Shown here: positions 22,901-34,082 of the stretch, piece after piece | Layout: every line of letters starts with the position of its first letter | How positions within the stretch are numbered: the first letter of the stretch is position 1 | Assembly: GCA_963576735.1 (NCBI GenBank) | Contig: OY755173.1 | Span: 7,782,873 to 7,846,872 of the forward strand | Reading direction: 5' to 3' | DNA length: 64,000 nt | DNA from: Bedellia somnulentella | Lineage: Eukaryota; Arthropoda; Insecta; Lepidoptera; Bedelliidae | The notes under the pieces: model-generated | What the model was told of the DNA's origin: nothing | Databases searched by the model: none | Seen by the model: the letters and a program-made list of their open reading frames with translations, nothing else | Program-made: the position numbers and the translations under genes

Positions 22901-25900
22901 ATTAAGTATTTTTCTCAAACTATGCACAGTAAATACAATAGAATTAAACATTGCATTTTTTGCTTTGACAATAATTGAATCACTACTTTCTTTAGGAAGA
23001 TCATGGCGACATTGGATAGATGACAAACTCAGTTTAAACTATTGTTTTTTTTCTTCTACAAGGCTAAATAGATTGAATTCTTTTAAACACGGTCAGAGTC
23101 TTTTGTTCATTCAAAGTTCCTGACCTATTTCCCTTCGTACCAAAGTTTAATTTAAATAATAATTTACTGGGTCAAAAGCACAGTGACAAATCAAAATACC
23201 CGTCTCTTGGCATGCATTATTGTGTCACTGGCAATTGAACAAATTTAACCACCCTCACTGTTTGCCTTGTGCTGCCGAGATTCAAATTGACACAAATTAG
23301 TTAATAAAAATACACTGGCTTTATCCTAACAAATACAATGTATGGTTTTGTAGCAAACGGCTTTTTGGAGACTTATCTAAAATCTTAAACTCCTTTAGTA
23401 AGGTATCTGCTGAGAAGTTTTTACATTGTTTGGCCTGTTATACTCACGTAAACATTAATGTCGTCTGAAACTAAATCGGAAGGTTAACTTAGCTAATTCG
23501 TTAATTCTGTATAGTCAATTAATCCAAATCTTAAAAAAGATGTACAAGTACAAACGCAATATATGAGCATTCACATGAAGATGCATTTGTATAACTAGGC
23601 ATATAGATAATTTTATCTCGATATTTTCACAACTACTTAGATTTACTGTGATTGCTTCATATAAAAACATTACCCACTATATTAACACTGAAACTTGGAT
23701 TCTTACTCATAGAATTTAAGTTTACATATACTCACGGCATTAAATCCCTAACGGGGTAGCCAGAGCTTTGGAATGAAAAATTCCTCAGCCACTTTTAGAC
23801 GTTAATTGGGGAAAAGATGGTAATAATATTTTTTTTTGGTGACGGGTCTCCAACCACATCGCCCAAAAATCACTTAATAAGCCCCTATACCCTTAGTCGC
23901 CTCTTACGATCACCAATGGGTAGAAATGGGGTAGTGTTATTCTAAACCGACACTACACGGCAAATGACCGTTACAAAGGGTAAGGTAATCACCTCACCTT
24001 TCGAATTGATCAAAATATGGGCATTCAAGACTTTAAGTTTATTTCTTGTCATAGTATTACAACATTTAGTATAGACCTAAGAAACAAACAGAGCTAGTTT
24101 TTTGACAGCGATTGTTTATTTTTGTCAACTTTCCTATTATTTCATAAATGGTTCTATGTTCACTAGACCACTTTACTAAGTTGTGTAGTATCAGGATGCC
24201 GATGCAAATGAATATAGAGATTTATGATATGAGAAAATGTTAACCTTACGTACTCCTCTGTAACATAGTCTAAAACCAAAAAAGAAATCTCGAGTAGCAT
24301 ATAAACGAGAATCAAACACAAATTGCTATTGAAATAAATATATCATCACTTATAATCTGCGTTGGTGAGGGAAAATATTGCGATTAGCTTGAGGGCATGT
24401 ACGAAACAGACTGACATCGTGTTAACCTCGGCGTTGAGGGTGGCGTTCGAGAGAAGAGATTAATGGTAGGTACGGACAGCAACAGATTCGGAAAATATAT
24501 CTTGCCTTTATAACAAATTTGTATTACTTGATAAATTCTTTGTAATCGCTATCAAATTCTGCCATACTTATCATAAGTTGAGTATTTTTCCATTCATATT
24601 TTTAATTAAAATATCACACATATTGGCTGGCAGTCTCATTAAAGATGCCTTTTTTGAAAGGTTGGCAAGAGTTTTTTTTTCGGAAACTCCCAACTTAGAA
24701 ACTAAATTAAAAGCATAGACTGTCGTTCATATTCAGAAATATTACATACATACATACATACATATTCTCACGCCGTTAGTTCCCATTGGGGTAGGCAGAG
24801 ACTATCGATCGCCACTTTGTACGATCCTGGCAAACCTCTCTGGCTTCGTTTACATCCATCAATCTTTTCATACATGCTCTTTTATTCTTCATACTGCGGA
24901 CACCTGCCTTTTTGAGCACATGTTCTATTTGATCCATATGTGTCCTCCGAGGTCGTATAAATATTCTAGTTTGAATATTTGCCTTGGAGCCTTACTCACC
25001 CGCGACAAAATATTTAAGGGTGACGATGTGTAATAATAAGGAAGTTGAGGGGTGTATTTGCCGTAGGTTACCGTCAACACGTAGTCTGAAGAATTTTTTT
25101 TCAATAAAATTAAAGTTTGAAACGATGAAAAGAAATTGATATTTAAAGGAAGAACAGAAAGCTTCATTTTAAATGTGGTATAATTTAAAGATATTATGGT
25201 AAACGATCCCAATTCTTAAACAAATTAATCATCATAAAGGTCTTGCAACACAACCGTTGAATACGCAAGAACAATAAGAACTGATAAATGCAATGTTGCC
25301 GAGAAATGCGACTTGACTTGTTTCTTAACCACCATTCATAAATTTCAACTAGACTTTGCTTTAGTTGTTTTTTAGAAACACGCCACGCGGGTATTCTTTC
25401 GTAACCAAAGTACCAGGAACGCAGACAATACGAAGTGGTGTGTAGCGCTAAGTGTGTGAGCAGTATCTCAGCTCGAGAAAAGGATAGCAAATACGTCAGA
25501 CAGAGCTCGACGAATGAGACAGCGTCGTTTTTATGTAGGCCGACCGACCGGGCATGGCTAGCCAGCGAGCACCCTGGCAGGTGAAGTGAGACAAACGATC
25601 TCCCCTGCTCTGTCTGACTTGAGCGTGACGGTCGGTCGGTTCGTAGTGGTTATTTGTTGATCATTCAACGCAAGATCGCGACTACTGTGTGACGCGTCAA
25701 ATAAAGTGCTGTTCACTCTTTTTTATTAAATTTAAAATCAAGAGAGGCTTCATACTTTGATGTAGTGATTGCGTTATATATAAATGAATGCGAATGAGAC
25801 AGACAGATAAATAAGAATTTATACTGCAAGCGTTCAAAGTTTTCAGTATCCATTGAATTTATCGAGTATACACCAGTAGCACTTGATAGCGGTCATCGAC

Positions 25901-28900
25901 TTGTTTTTCGGTAATGAACATTACACTTCATCGATCATCACATCACTTTGAATCTCTTTTTTTGTTTATTGTGTTAGATATTGGTAACTATAGGCCATCT
26001 CTAATTACTTAAAAGAGATAGTACAAAACTAAGGCATTGCCTGATGTAAAGCAGTGTAGTTTATAAGGGTCCAAAAATCAAATTTCAACCCTCTTTTTGT
26101 TATTCCAAACACTTGTGTGGTGCTGTAAGTTGTTGAATAAACAATGGAGCTAGGAGGGAAACCGGCTGCACTTGAATTCCGTCGTTCCGTAAAGTTAAAA
26201 TAATTGGTAGCTCTTGCATTGTGCAGCAATTAACGAAGTGGGAAGCACTTTTTAAGGCTTTCTGATTTTCAATAGTCACGTAAAAACGTTCATAGTTATG
26301 TTGTATGGGTATGAAGTTTTATAAATTAATTATTTCTTATTTCCATCTTATTCAATGGTATAACATTAGATACAAGCTGTGTAGTGTCGGCTTAGAAGGT
26401 GTGTAGTGTCGGCTTAGAATAGCACTACCCCATTTCTTCCGGTGGGTGTACGTAAGAGGCGACTAACGGTATTGGGCCTTTTAAGGGATTTTTGGGCGAT
26501 GCGGTTGGAGACCCATCACCAACAACCTTTATTTTACCATCTTTTCCCCACTCAACTTTCCAAAAGTAGCTGAGGAATTCCTAATTCCTTAGCTCTGGCT
26601 ACCCCTTCTAGGGATTTATAGCTGTGAGTATATGAATGTATGTAAGATTAGATACCTCTGGCGACCATTATTGTAATATTTCCTAATCTTATTAAGCTCC
26701 TTTTGGAAATGGGGTTACGATTGTTATACAAAAAAAAGAGTCATAACGAGTCTCCAGCTCCAGACACATTACCTAAAAAGCCCTTTACCATTACCCTTAA
26801 TAGTCAGTTACGAGAACGACAGAAAGACGTGTGTCTAACGTAGCACAGCGAACTCCTAAAAGTAGCTATGAAATACTATAATCATACTTATACGTATTAT
26901 TGAAAAATGTTACCGCTATCTTATGACAGAATTACGTTAGAAATGACAGAATTTTAGTGATAGCAGACATTTTTACTTATTGGATTATTTAGAATATGTA
27001 GGCCGTCTTTTCCATCACTGTTTCTTAAGAGCTTATTCCATTACACTTTGTCGTTTCTGAATTCAGACGTCCTTCGAAGTTACTGCCGCAGACGCTTGTT
27101 ATTCTACTACACAAATTTGTCTACTTTTCAGAAGCCTAGCGTTCTGAACGTTATTCCACTAGTCTGAATTCAGATTCTGTGGCTCTCAGACGTCTTCATT
27201 AAAACAAATGGAATAAGCTCCTTAAAATTTGAAACTAGACATGCTTCTCTGACTGCTGTCTATTTCTAATCCAATGAGATAAGTTGAACTCATTAATTCA
27301 AACATTCAAGCTAAGCTTCTTCGAACACTTTGTTTAATTAGTTCCCGATGACAGACGTGCAAAGGGGCCCGTTGGTAACAGCCAGATGACGCATGTGGAG
27401 AGTACAATAACTTCCTTGCTGTCACAAGGGGACTTGGAGACACTTATTTGAAATATTATTTCTTTACCAACTACTTGTTAGGGATATTGATAGAGTTTTT
27501 AGATCTTCCGCTAGTGGTTCTATAAGTGGAGACATATTAGACCGTGTTTGTAAGTATGTCAAGTCTGCATCTATAATTCTAAGTATTACAGGTCAAATAA
27601 AATTATTTTACATTATAAGATTCTATTTATGGAAAAACTTACAAAATACCATAGAATTTAGAATGTTATTTAACTGCTGTCTTGTAGCAGGATCAAAAAT
27701 ATTATATATGATATTTTACGAACGTCGCCTAGTTATAGTATTTATTTTATATCAAGTAGTTGATTTTAATTAATATACCCAAAATAGAAAATTGTCTCTT
27801 AGAATACTACTTTTATCGAGATAATTTTGTTCTCTTAAAACTTCCCAAATAAGTGTTCAAATATAATGCTATTGAAGATACAGGATAGGCAAGTGAACGA
27901 ACCACGCACGATGCTTTGTTTTATATTCAAACGTTGACGTTATAATATATTGTAGAGTATATTAGTAAAAACGTTACTATATTTTGCCTTTTAAAAATAC
28001 GAATCTTTGCTAACATTGAGTAACGCCATCTATGAAAAACAGTGCCAACTACTTGCAGAGGCAGTAACATCAAATTTATAAAGTTGATTCGGGTGAAGTA
28101 TGAAATATAGGAAATGAAAACAATCAAGCGCATTCATTATTATCCATTCTCATAAAACTTATTCACTTCTTAAATAGTATGTATTGAAAATTCATCATAA
28201 GTGTCAAGATTCAACGAAAAGCCGAGAATACGGTTTAGTTTTGCTTGTTTACTGCTGCTCGTCGCTCATTGGCCGAAGTAAACAGTGGGGCGCATGCGTA
28301 CTCCTCTCACAGCGGTAGAAGCCGAATAGTGGCGCGTTTACTCCGAGATACCAGGGACACAGCAAACTGTAGGAGTCTCTCGGACAAGTTTTGTGATGCA
28401 TTTGAAATGAGACTTTATGTATTGGTACCATGGCTTACATTTGTACAGCAAGTTTAGGCGATTAAATTTAAGGCAAGGAAAATAACCAATGTGATTCTTA
28501 TACACATCAATATAAAGAACGTTTTGGTATGGGCAGTGAATCGCATTAATAAGAGGTTTTCTGAATTCGACATGCCGGCGTTTACTAGGAAGTCGTTGAA
28601 AACTTTTTGGCCATAACGAAAGGAATGCAATGGTTGAATGCGGCTTTATGTTTTTTTTAATCTTGGGTTAGGTGCTTAATTTGTTAATTATCTCTGTATG
28701 TACTATTTTCTGATGCCCATTTCAAATTAGATAGCAATCTAGATAGCATTATGACTATAATTGAAATATCACAATAGTACGTTATTCCGATGTAAATTTG
28801 CAATGTATAACTAATGTTTATTTACACCTTTTCTTTTCAAGCATTAAGCAAACCTCAAATTAATTTAAAGAATAACATCATTTAAATAACTTTAAAAAAG

Positions 28901-31792
28901 ATGTGCCTACATTTTTTTACCAACTCAAAAAGTTATATTCGGCAGGGCAAAGCTGTAGGATGAGGCTAGTGGCAATAAATGTTTTGTGACTTCAGACTAT
29001 TGTATATCATATCATAATTACTTTAAGATTATTGATGAATATTAGCACCATCTTAAATATGGTGATATTAAGGAATTAATTAAACTCCCTTCTATTAATT
29101 AAGGCAAATTATGGTCATTTTCCTCCTTTGGAATTCATTTCGAATAACCATCAATTTTTAACTATCATTACTTACTATTAGTATTCCTCAGTAACATAAC
29201 TGAGGGTACCCTCTACGTACTAGTACGCCCTACGAAATAATTTTTATTATAGTATAAATAAATAATTATATATACGATACGACTTATTCTTTTTTTAAAG
29301 TGTTACTTAAAATTCGAAGAAGATCTTAGCTACAGATAAAGTGGAAAAGTTGTGAGGATAATATTAAAACATAGTTTTTCATTTGGCGTGACAGGGACCC
29401 TAAGCAGGTCGGCTAATATTAAAATTTGATGATATCCATCAGCTCTTAATTATGAAACATTGAAAACTCGTCACCTAATAACAAACAAACAATCATTCCA
29501 TATTTTATTTGATATTTTAGTGTTAGTATATTTGTTATCGAAATAATCCCTTACTTTCAGAGCTTCTCACACTTTCCTTCCCAAAAAAAAATGCGCATTT
29601 CTCGGAATATAAATTTGACAAGAAGACCTAGTTATTAATAACTCGGTTTCCCTAGGAACAAGTTCAATACACTGAACCTCGCACGTATGTTTTTTTAGGG
29701 TACCGTATCAAGAAAAAAACACGGGTTCCTAACACATACAAAAAACGTAATATTTGCTTGATACTATAGGACCTTTGAAATAGCACAGAACGGTAAATAA
29801 AGTAACCATTCTATTTTTTTTATTGAATAAATTAGATATTAAAGGATACTTTATGTATAACAAACGTATTTCATTTGACCGGTTTTGCTCGGGATTGATA
29901 GAGGCAACAGAAAGATGTTTGAAATATTTACTACGAAATGAAAAGATAAGTTAAAATTCAATAAATATTTAGCGGGACTCCTAGAATAGCATGTTTTCTG
30001 CCCAAGAGACGATGTGCACTTGGGCGGTTTCTATCTGCGGTATTTAGTGTGTGTGTGCCTTTTTGTGAATTAATTCATCATATTTTATTTTAAAGGAAGT
30101 ACATAGCTGAACTTATATTAATTTGATATGCATAAATTTACATTTTGCCGCTGTTTAATGAGTTACGAATTTAATATAGTCGTGAATAATAGCAAAGATT
30201 TTTTTTTTATGATTGCCGTATGCATGGCCTATACCTAAGACAAGACTTAGTTATACTGCTTCTCCCAATAAATTAAAGAAATTGATTTGACTATGCTCAT
30301 AATCGATTTTGTTCTATAAAAATATAAAGCACGTTAAAAACATTTTGTTACAAAAATATCTAAAATCTGTTACCATAAATAGCCAGATATCGCTTCAGTC
30401 AAGGCTCAATTATCTTTAAACAGCTTTTTCAGTTAGACTCCTTGAGTTCTATCCGATTTTTGGTATTCCATGTAGACGAATTGATTTTTACATACAAAAA
30501 CATCGGGGAAAAATATATTCAGGAGTATTAGTCCAAATTGATTTTAATAATTATGAATTTATTAGAATAACAACTCTTATCAACCATTCACCCATGTCTT
30601 ACCCTCAAGCAAATACTATGTATAACACTTTATACAATTTAGTATGTTAATGATAAGTTACGTAGTTTAACCACGAAAACATAAGAAACACAGATGATGA
30701 CATTTGAATTTATAATTAGGATCAGGAGAAAAGTAACATAATAAGAAGCGGTCCAAATTTATCATATTTTGATGCATATATTCCAGTCTTTCACAAAACA
30801 AATAAAAAAAATGGATAAACTATTTTTATATCAACTGTTGTAAAATTAACACAGACACAATAATCCGCTGATGATAATCCCCAGTTCTAGTTGCATTTGC
30901 AAATCTTAGAAACGATGGTTTACCTTTCCGTTTTGATTTTATTTGTAAGTGATTTAATTTGTAACTAAAATATCTGTAAATGTCACAAAAGACATTCAAA
31001 TGGCTTATTTTGTAGATTATCATCAACGTTTCTTTTTATACGAAAACATGTCGTTCCAAATGATTTACTTAGGAACAAATAAAAATAGAAACCCACAAAT
31101 TAAAATAAAATATTTACATAAAGCATGTGAGTTATTTATCCCATCAAACCTGACAAGCAACATAATGTAATACAAACAAAATGGTCATGCTGATAAAAGC
31201 TTTTATTATGTCATTCACAAAATTTACACTTCAAATAACCTGATTTCATAGAGATTTAATCACAATAGTAGAGCTCCAAAAACTTGTTCCATCTCCAAGG
31301 AGTTTCGGGTAATCCATTCGAGCACAATTCATTAGAATATAGAAGGTGAGGTTTCAATGTGACCCCAGCCGTGAAACTTATTAGATCCAGCAGGGGAGAT
31401 GCAATAATAAGGGCGAAGACTACACGTAAAGAAAACCCAACCCTTGCGATTTCTATAGGACCAGCTGCTTCAAGAAAATAATAGTAAGGATAACAATCAC
31501 GTGCAAATTAATAAAAGCATGCATCCCATGCAAATATATTATGGTAATCTTCAAAAACGTGCATCATTTCCGATATAAGCATCGAGTGAGAAATTAAAAT
31601 AAAAAAGCTGTTGAAAGACATGCACCAAAAATTTAAGCAATTTAAACGATTAAAATCATGCAGGTTATGTTATGAGATTGGAGATTTCACATGCAAGTTT
31701 TGCAAACTCGTCAATAGGTGAGAGATGCTTACCTTTCTAATTCTTTTCTTCATAATACGCTCAGCGGCGTACACGCTGTCTCCAAGTTCCAT
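19951..31792 (-). CDS. Pc: Polycomb/CBX-type chromodomain protein, partial (5' two exons)
   Basis: Exon 1 is 31792-31733: MEL..., 20 codons ending RIRK, then AAG|GTAAGC. Exon 2 starts at 20096 after GTTACGTTTCAG and is open to the gap (48 codons plus 2 nt). Both ends are phase 0. Joined, residues ~7-55 form a Polycomb-type chromodomain: [14 protein letters not shown], then [10 protein letters not shown], then [11 protein letters not shown] and [14 protein letters not shown] and RLI separate it from HP1. Cage residues Tyr8, Trp29 and Trp32 keep the spacing of Drosophila Pc Tyr26, Trp47 and Trp50, which read H3K27me3 in PRC1. A basic stretch (RRQGRKRE) follows. The intron is about 11.6 kb. An in-frame ATG at 31801 is possible, but MEL matches CBX starts. 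The C-terminal repressor box is not seen; it may lie in the gap. Single-copy Pc identity is inferred. Confidence 0.85.
22440..22565. promoter_or_regulatory. GC-rich island with inverted CCAAT, candidate intronic regulatory element
   Basis: GC- and CpG-rich DNA in an AT-rich intron, with GGCTCGCTATTGGTCGAA and GGGAGAGGAG. Similar ATTGG-centred blocks lie at about 22,050 and 28,268. Function inferred only from composition and recurrence. Confidence 0.3.
23725..23962 (-). mobile_element. SINE-A copy
   Basis: TATACTCACGGCATTAAATC to CCGACACTACACGGC; belongs to the variant with ACCCATGGGTAG-like 5' region. Confidence 0.78.
24744..24958 (-). mobile_element. RTE-like LINE 3' end, (CATA)n tail, 7-bp TSD
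   Basis: Antisense of the 10.9-kb copy from the tail through GATCGCCACTTTGTACGATC to GTGTCCTCCGAGGTCGT. Flanked by AAATATT at 24737-24743 and 24959-24965. Confidence 0.78.
25380..25660. promoter_or_regulatory. GC-rich island with two interleaved inverted repeats
   Basis: GTCAGACAGAGC (25495-25506) pairs with GCTCTGTCTGAC (25607-25618). GCCGACCGACCGG (25539-25551) pairs over 11 bp with 25629-25640. The order is A-B-A'-B'. Composition and symmetry suggest a promoter or enhancer; no TSS evidence. Confidence 0.35.
26374..26646 (+). mobile_element. SINE-A with duplicated 5' end, 9-bp TSD
   Basis: Flanked by ATTAGATAC at 26365-26373 and 26647-26655. The first ~20 bp (GTGTAGTGTCGGCTTAGAA) occur twice in tandem. 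Otherwise full length. Confidence 0.88.
27029..27221. mobile_element. 193-bp MITE-like element with TTAA target site
   Basis: Ends GAGCTTATTCCATT and AATGGAATAAGCTCC are inverted, and TTAA flanks both sides (27025-27028, 27222-27225). Inner GAATTCAGA motifs are also mirrored. No coding capacity. TTAA duplication fits mobilisation by a piggyBac-like transposase, though the termini are not the usual CCCT. Confidence 0.65.
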
Positions 31793-33240
31793 CTTGTGCA
31801 TCCCCAGTTTTGCTGATTTATGTTTTCCAATTCAATCCAAAAAATCACTGCGATCCAATCAAGGCATCCAAATTTAGGAGCACTGCAATCCAATTTGCAT
31901 TCGGGCCACTTGAGTTCACTTTACAACTATGTCACAGTTTGAAATTGCCGCGCAAATGCGAGAATCAGCGCATTGCACGACACACGTCCAGCCTTCTCAG
32001 AAGAGCTCTCGCAACTGAAGGAGGGGGAAGCAGCTACCGCCCGCAACCCGCACCTTTCCCCGGTTTCGATATTCCGATCTTCGACGCCAGAGAGCGCCAC
32101 TAGTTGATAAAGTTGATGTTTTGCTTGATATCTGAAATAGAGTTTTATATGTAAAAGTCACAATTTTACAGATTTTTGTCTAGATTTTGCAAGTTTAATT
32201 CTCTGCTATTCAATCATACATTAGTAGCACAAAAATAAACTGTAAATAAATAGTTTTATATTATTTACTATTGTTTCTGATGTATATAATGTACTTTTAA
32301 TCAATAAATTGGTATCTAAGTTGTTCAAATAAACAGGTCAGGTATAACACATTACAAATATTAATTGTGTATAGATTCTGTACGATCATATAGTGAAATA
32401 AAACCAACTAATACGCAACGTAATGAACTCATATGTTTGTCATGTAGGTATATTTCATCGTATCTGGCAGTGAGCGCTTCCCCGCTGCGCTATGCTACGT
32501 TGTTGTGGCGGCACGGTAGCGCTCCGCGACGTTGCCAACGCGCGCCAGCTGTGAGAGCGAAAGAGCCCAGTCGAAGAGCTACCCTATTATTTACGCGCGA
32601 CGTTGCCGTTCGAACCGGCTACGCTGATTACGAGGACACTACTTTTACGTTTAGTAAAAATGAAGGGAATTTCTTAAAAATAAGATCTTTGTCCGAAAAC
32701 CTATTTTATTTTGAAAGATATATAGTTTTGGCTTACAAGTATAACGTTCTTTATAATTTAAAATTATAATACCTCACTCGGAATCCAGACCCATCAGTCC
32801 AAGGCAAAGTGATAAAAGTAAACGCAGTGCCGCGCCGACGTAAGAGCCGTACAATGACTTCAAAATGATATAACTTTCCACTGAAATTCGGCGCGAAACG
32901 ACCGGGCTACAGAGAGCGCGTGAAGTAACTAAGGAATGTCTGTCGGGATTGTTCGGCCATTTGCTCGTGAATGTTCGGGTCTGCGTCGGTATCGCGGGCG
33001 GCGGGGTCCGGGGGGTGTAATAAGCGCATGGCTTATTGGTTGACGCGGACGGGTGGCGAGCGTCGCGGGCACTCCGACCAATGATGTCGGCTACAGACAG
33101 CCGCGGCGCCCCGCCTGCTATACGTTTGCATCGCGTTCTCACTCGAACCGGTTTCTTCGGTCGATTTCAAAGCTATTTTTTTTACGCAACGCGGCGGCCG
33201 ACTCACATAGAACAAAACGGACATTTTGGATTATTAGCGC
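31793..33240 (-). promoter_or_regulatory. CpG-rich promoter and 5' UTR region of the Pc-type gene
   Basis: Two CpG-dense stretches (31.9-32.1 and 32.45-33.2 kb) in otherwise AT-rich DNA, just upstream of the ATG at 31792. Includes GCTTATTGGTTGACGCGG, an inverted CCAAT context. No TATA box or start site chosen. Open frames on both strands here are composition artefacts. Confidence 0.45.
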
Positions 33241-33494
33241 GTGGAAGGGTCTTTGTTATCGGGACATACTACATTGGCACATTTTTATTTATTGTTACTT
33301 TGTTAGCGCCTCTCTCGTTTGGGAATGCAGATGTAAATTACAAATGCACAACATTACATGTATAGAATAGTAGGAAAGAAGGATTATTTTGCTTACTTAT
33401 TTACATACTTACATTTGTTTTATATAATGCGACAGATGATTATAAAAAAAATAAGTTTGTACCTATAGTATACCTAATTCTAATACTTTAATTA

Positions 33495-33615
33495 ATGATG
33501 AATGTTAGTGAAGCACGAGAGGTTTGTTGCAGCGATCGAATCTAAGTGAGAATCAAATGTTCTAGTTCGTGAGCATTTGCCTAATGCATACATACCTGAT
33601 ATACTCACTTGTAAG
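33495..33615 (+). mobile_element. Weak RTE-like LINE 3' remnant
   Basis: GATGAATGTTAGTGAAGCAC GAGAGGTTTG followed by CGATCGA matches the LINE C-terminal coding; then decayed. Confidence 0.4.
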
Positions 33616-33812
33616 TAAGTAAGTACCTACGTTAAATAAGTTTATATCTATTTCACAAGTTAGTGTAAATCACCATTTTGTCCGCATGATAGCTCTTGTT
33701 TAGCTTTGTCTCCTAACCAAATAAATGGACATGACATCCTGCATTATTTAACCAAAAACGTAGACATAATCGATATCCCTAGTTATTTTAAGATATGTTA
33801 AATCATATCTAA

Positions 33813-34082
33813 CATACATACATACATATACTCAGGGCTATATTTCCCTAGAAGGGGTAGCCAGAGCTAAGAAATTATAAATTCCTCAGCCATTTTTGGA
33901 AGTTGAGTGGGGAAAAGAAGGTAAAAAAATAAAGGTTTTTGGTGATGGGTCTCCAACCGCATCGCCCAAAAATCCAATAAAAAGCCCCAATACCCTTAGT
34001 CGCCTCTTACGACACCCGTGGGTAGAAAGGGGTAGCGACATTCTAAGCCGGCACTACGCGGCAAAGCCGGCACTACGCGGCA
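33813..34082 (-). mobile_element. SINE-A, 8-bp TSD, duplicated 5' end
   Basis: Flanked by ATATCTAA at 33805-33812 and 34083-34090. The 5' terminal AAGCCGGCACTACGCGGC is present twice in tandem, as in the 26.4-kb copy. Variant with ACACCCGTGGGTAGAAAGG. Confidence 0.86.

Larger units (their letters stand above)
20142..31732. other. Long first intron of the Pc-type gene
   Basis: AT-rich with few young transposons: SINE-A at 23.7 and 26.4 kb, an RTE-like tail at 24.7 kb and a TTAA-flanked MITE at 27.0 kb. Short GC-rich islands interrupt it at about 20.4, 22.0, 22.45, 25.4-25.65 and 28.25 kb. Two related segments (about 21,045-21,115 and 21,590-21,640) share GTTATCAYCGCACAAGCGAA. No further exon was recognised. 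Confidence 0.6.

Noticed and set aside
22800..23123. 107-codon plus-strand open frame in the Pc-type intron
   Set aside because: Low-complexity, AT-driven composition; no family motif and starts at a non-ATG codon.
24140..24160. CRISPR arrays, bacterial operons or phage
   Set aside because: No spaced repeat arrays or prokaryotic gene organisation anywhere; the recurrent repeats are dispersed retroelements.
32365..33370. Several overlapping open frames of 60-134 codons on both strands
   Set aside because: They lie in the CpG-rich promoter block of the Pc-type gene, overlap each other in different frames and have no domain, splice or family signal; GC-rich DNA simply lacks stop codons.
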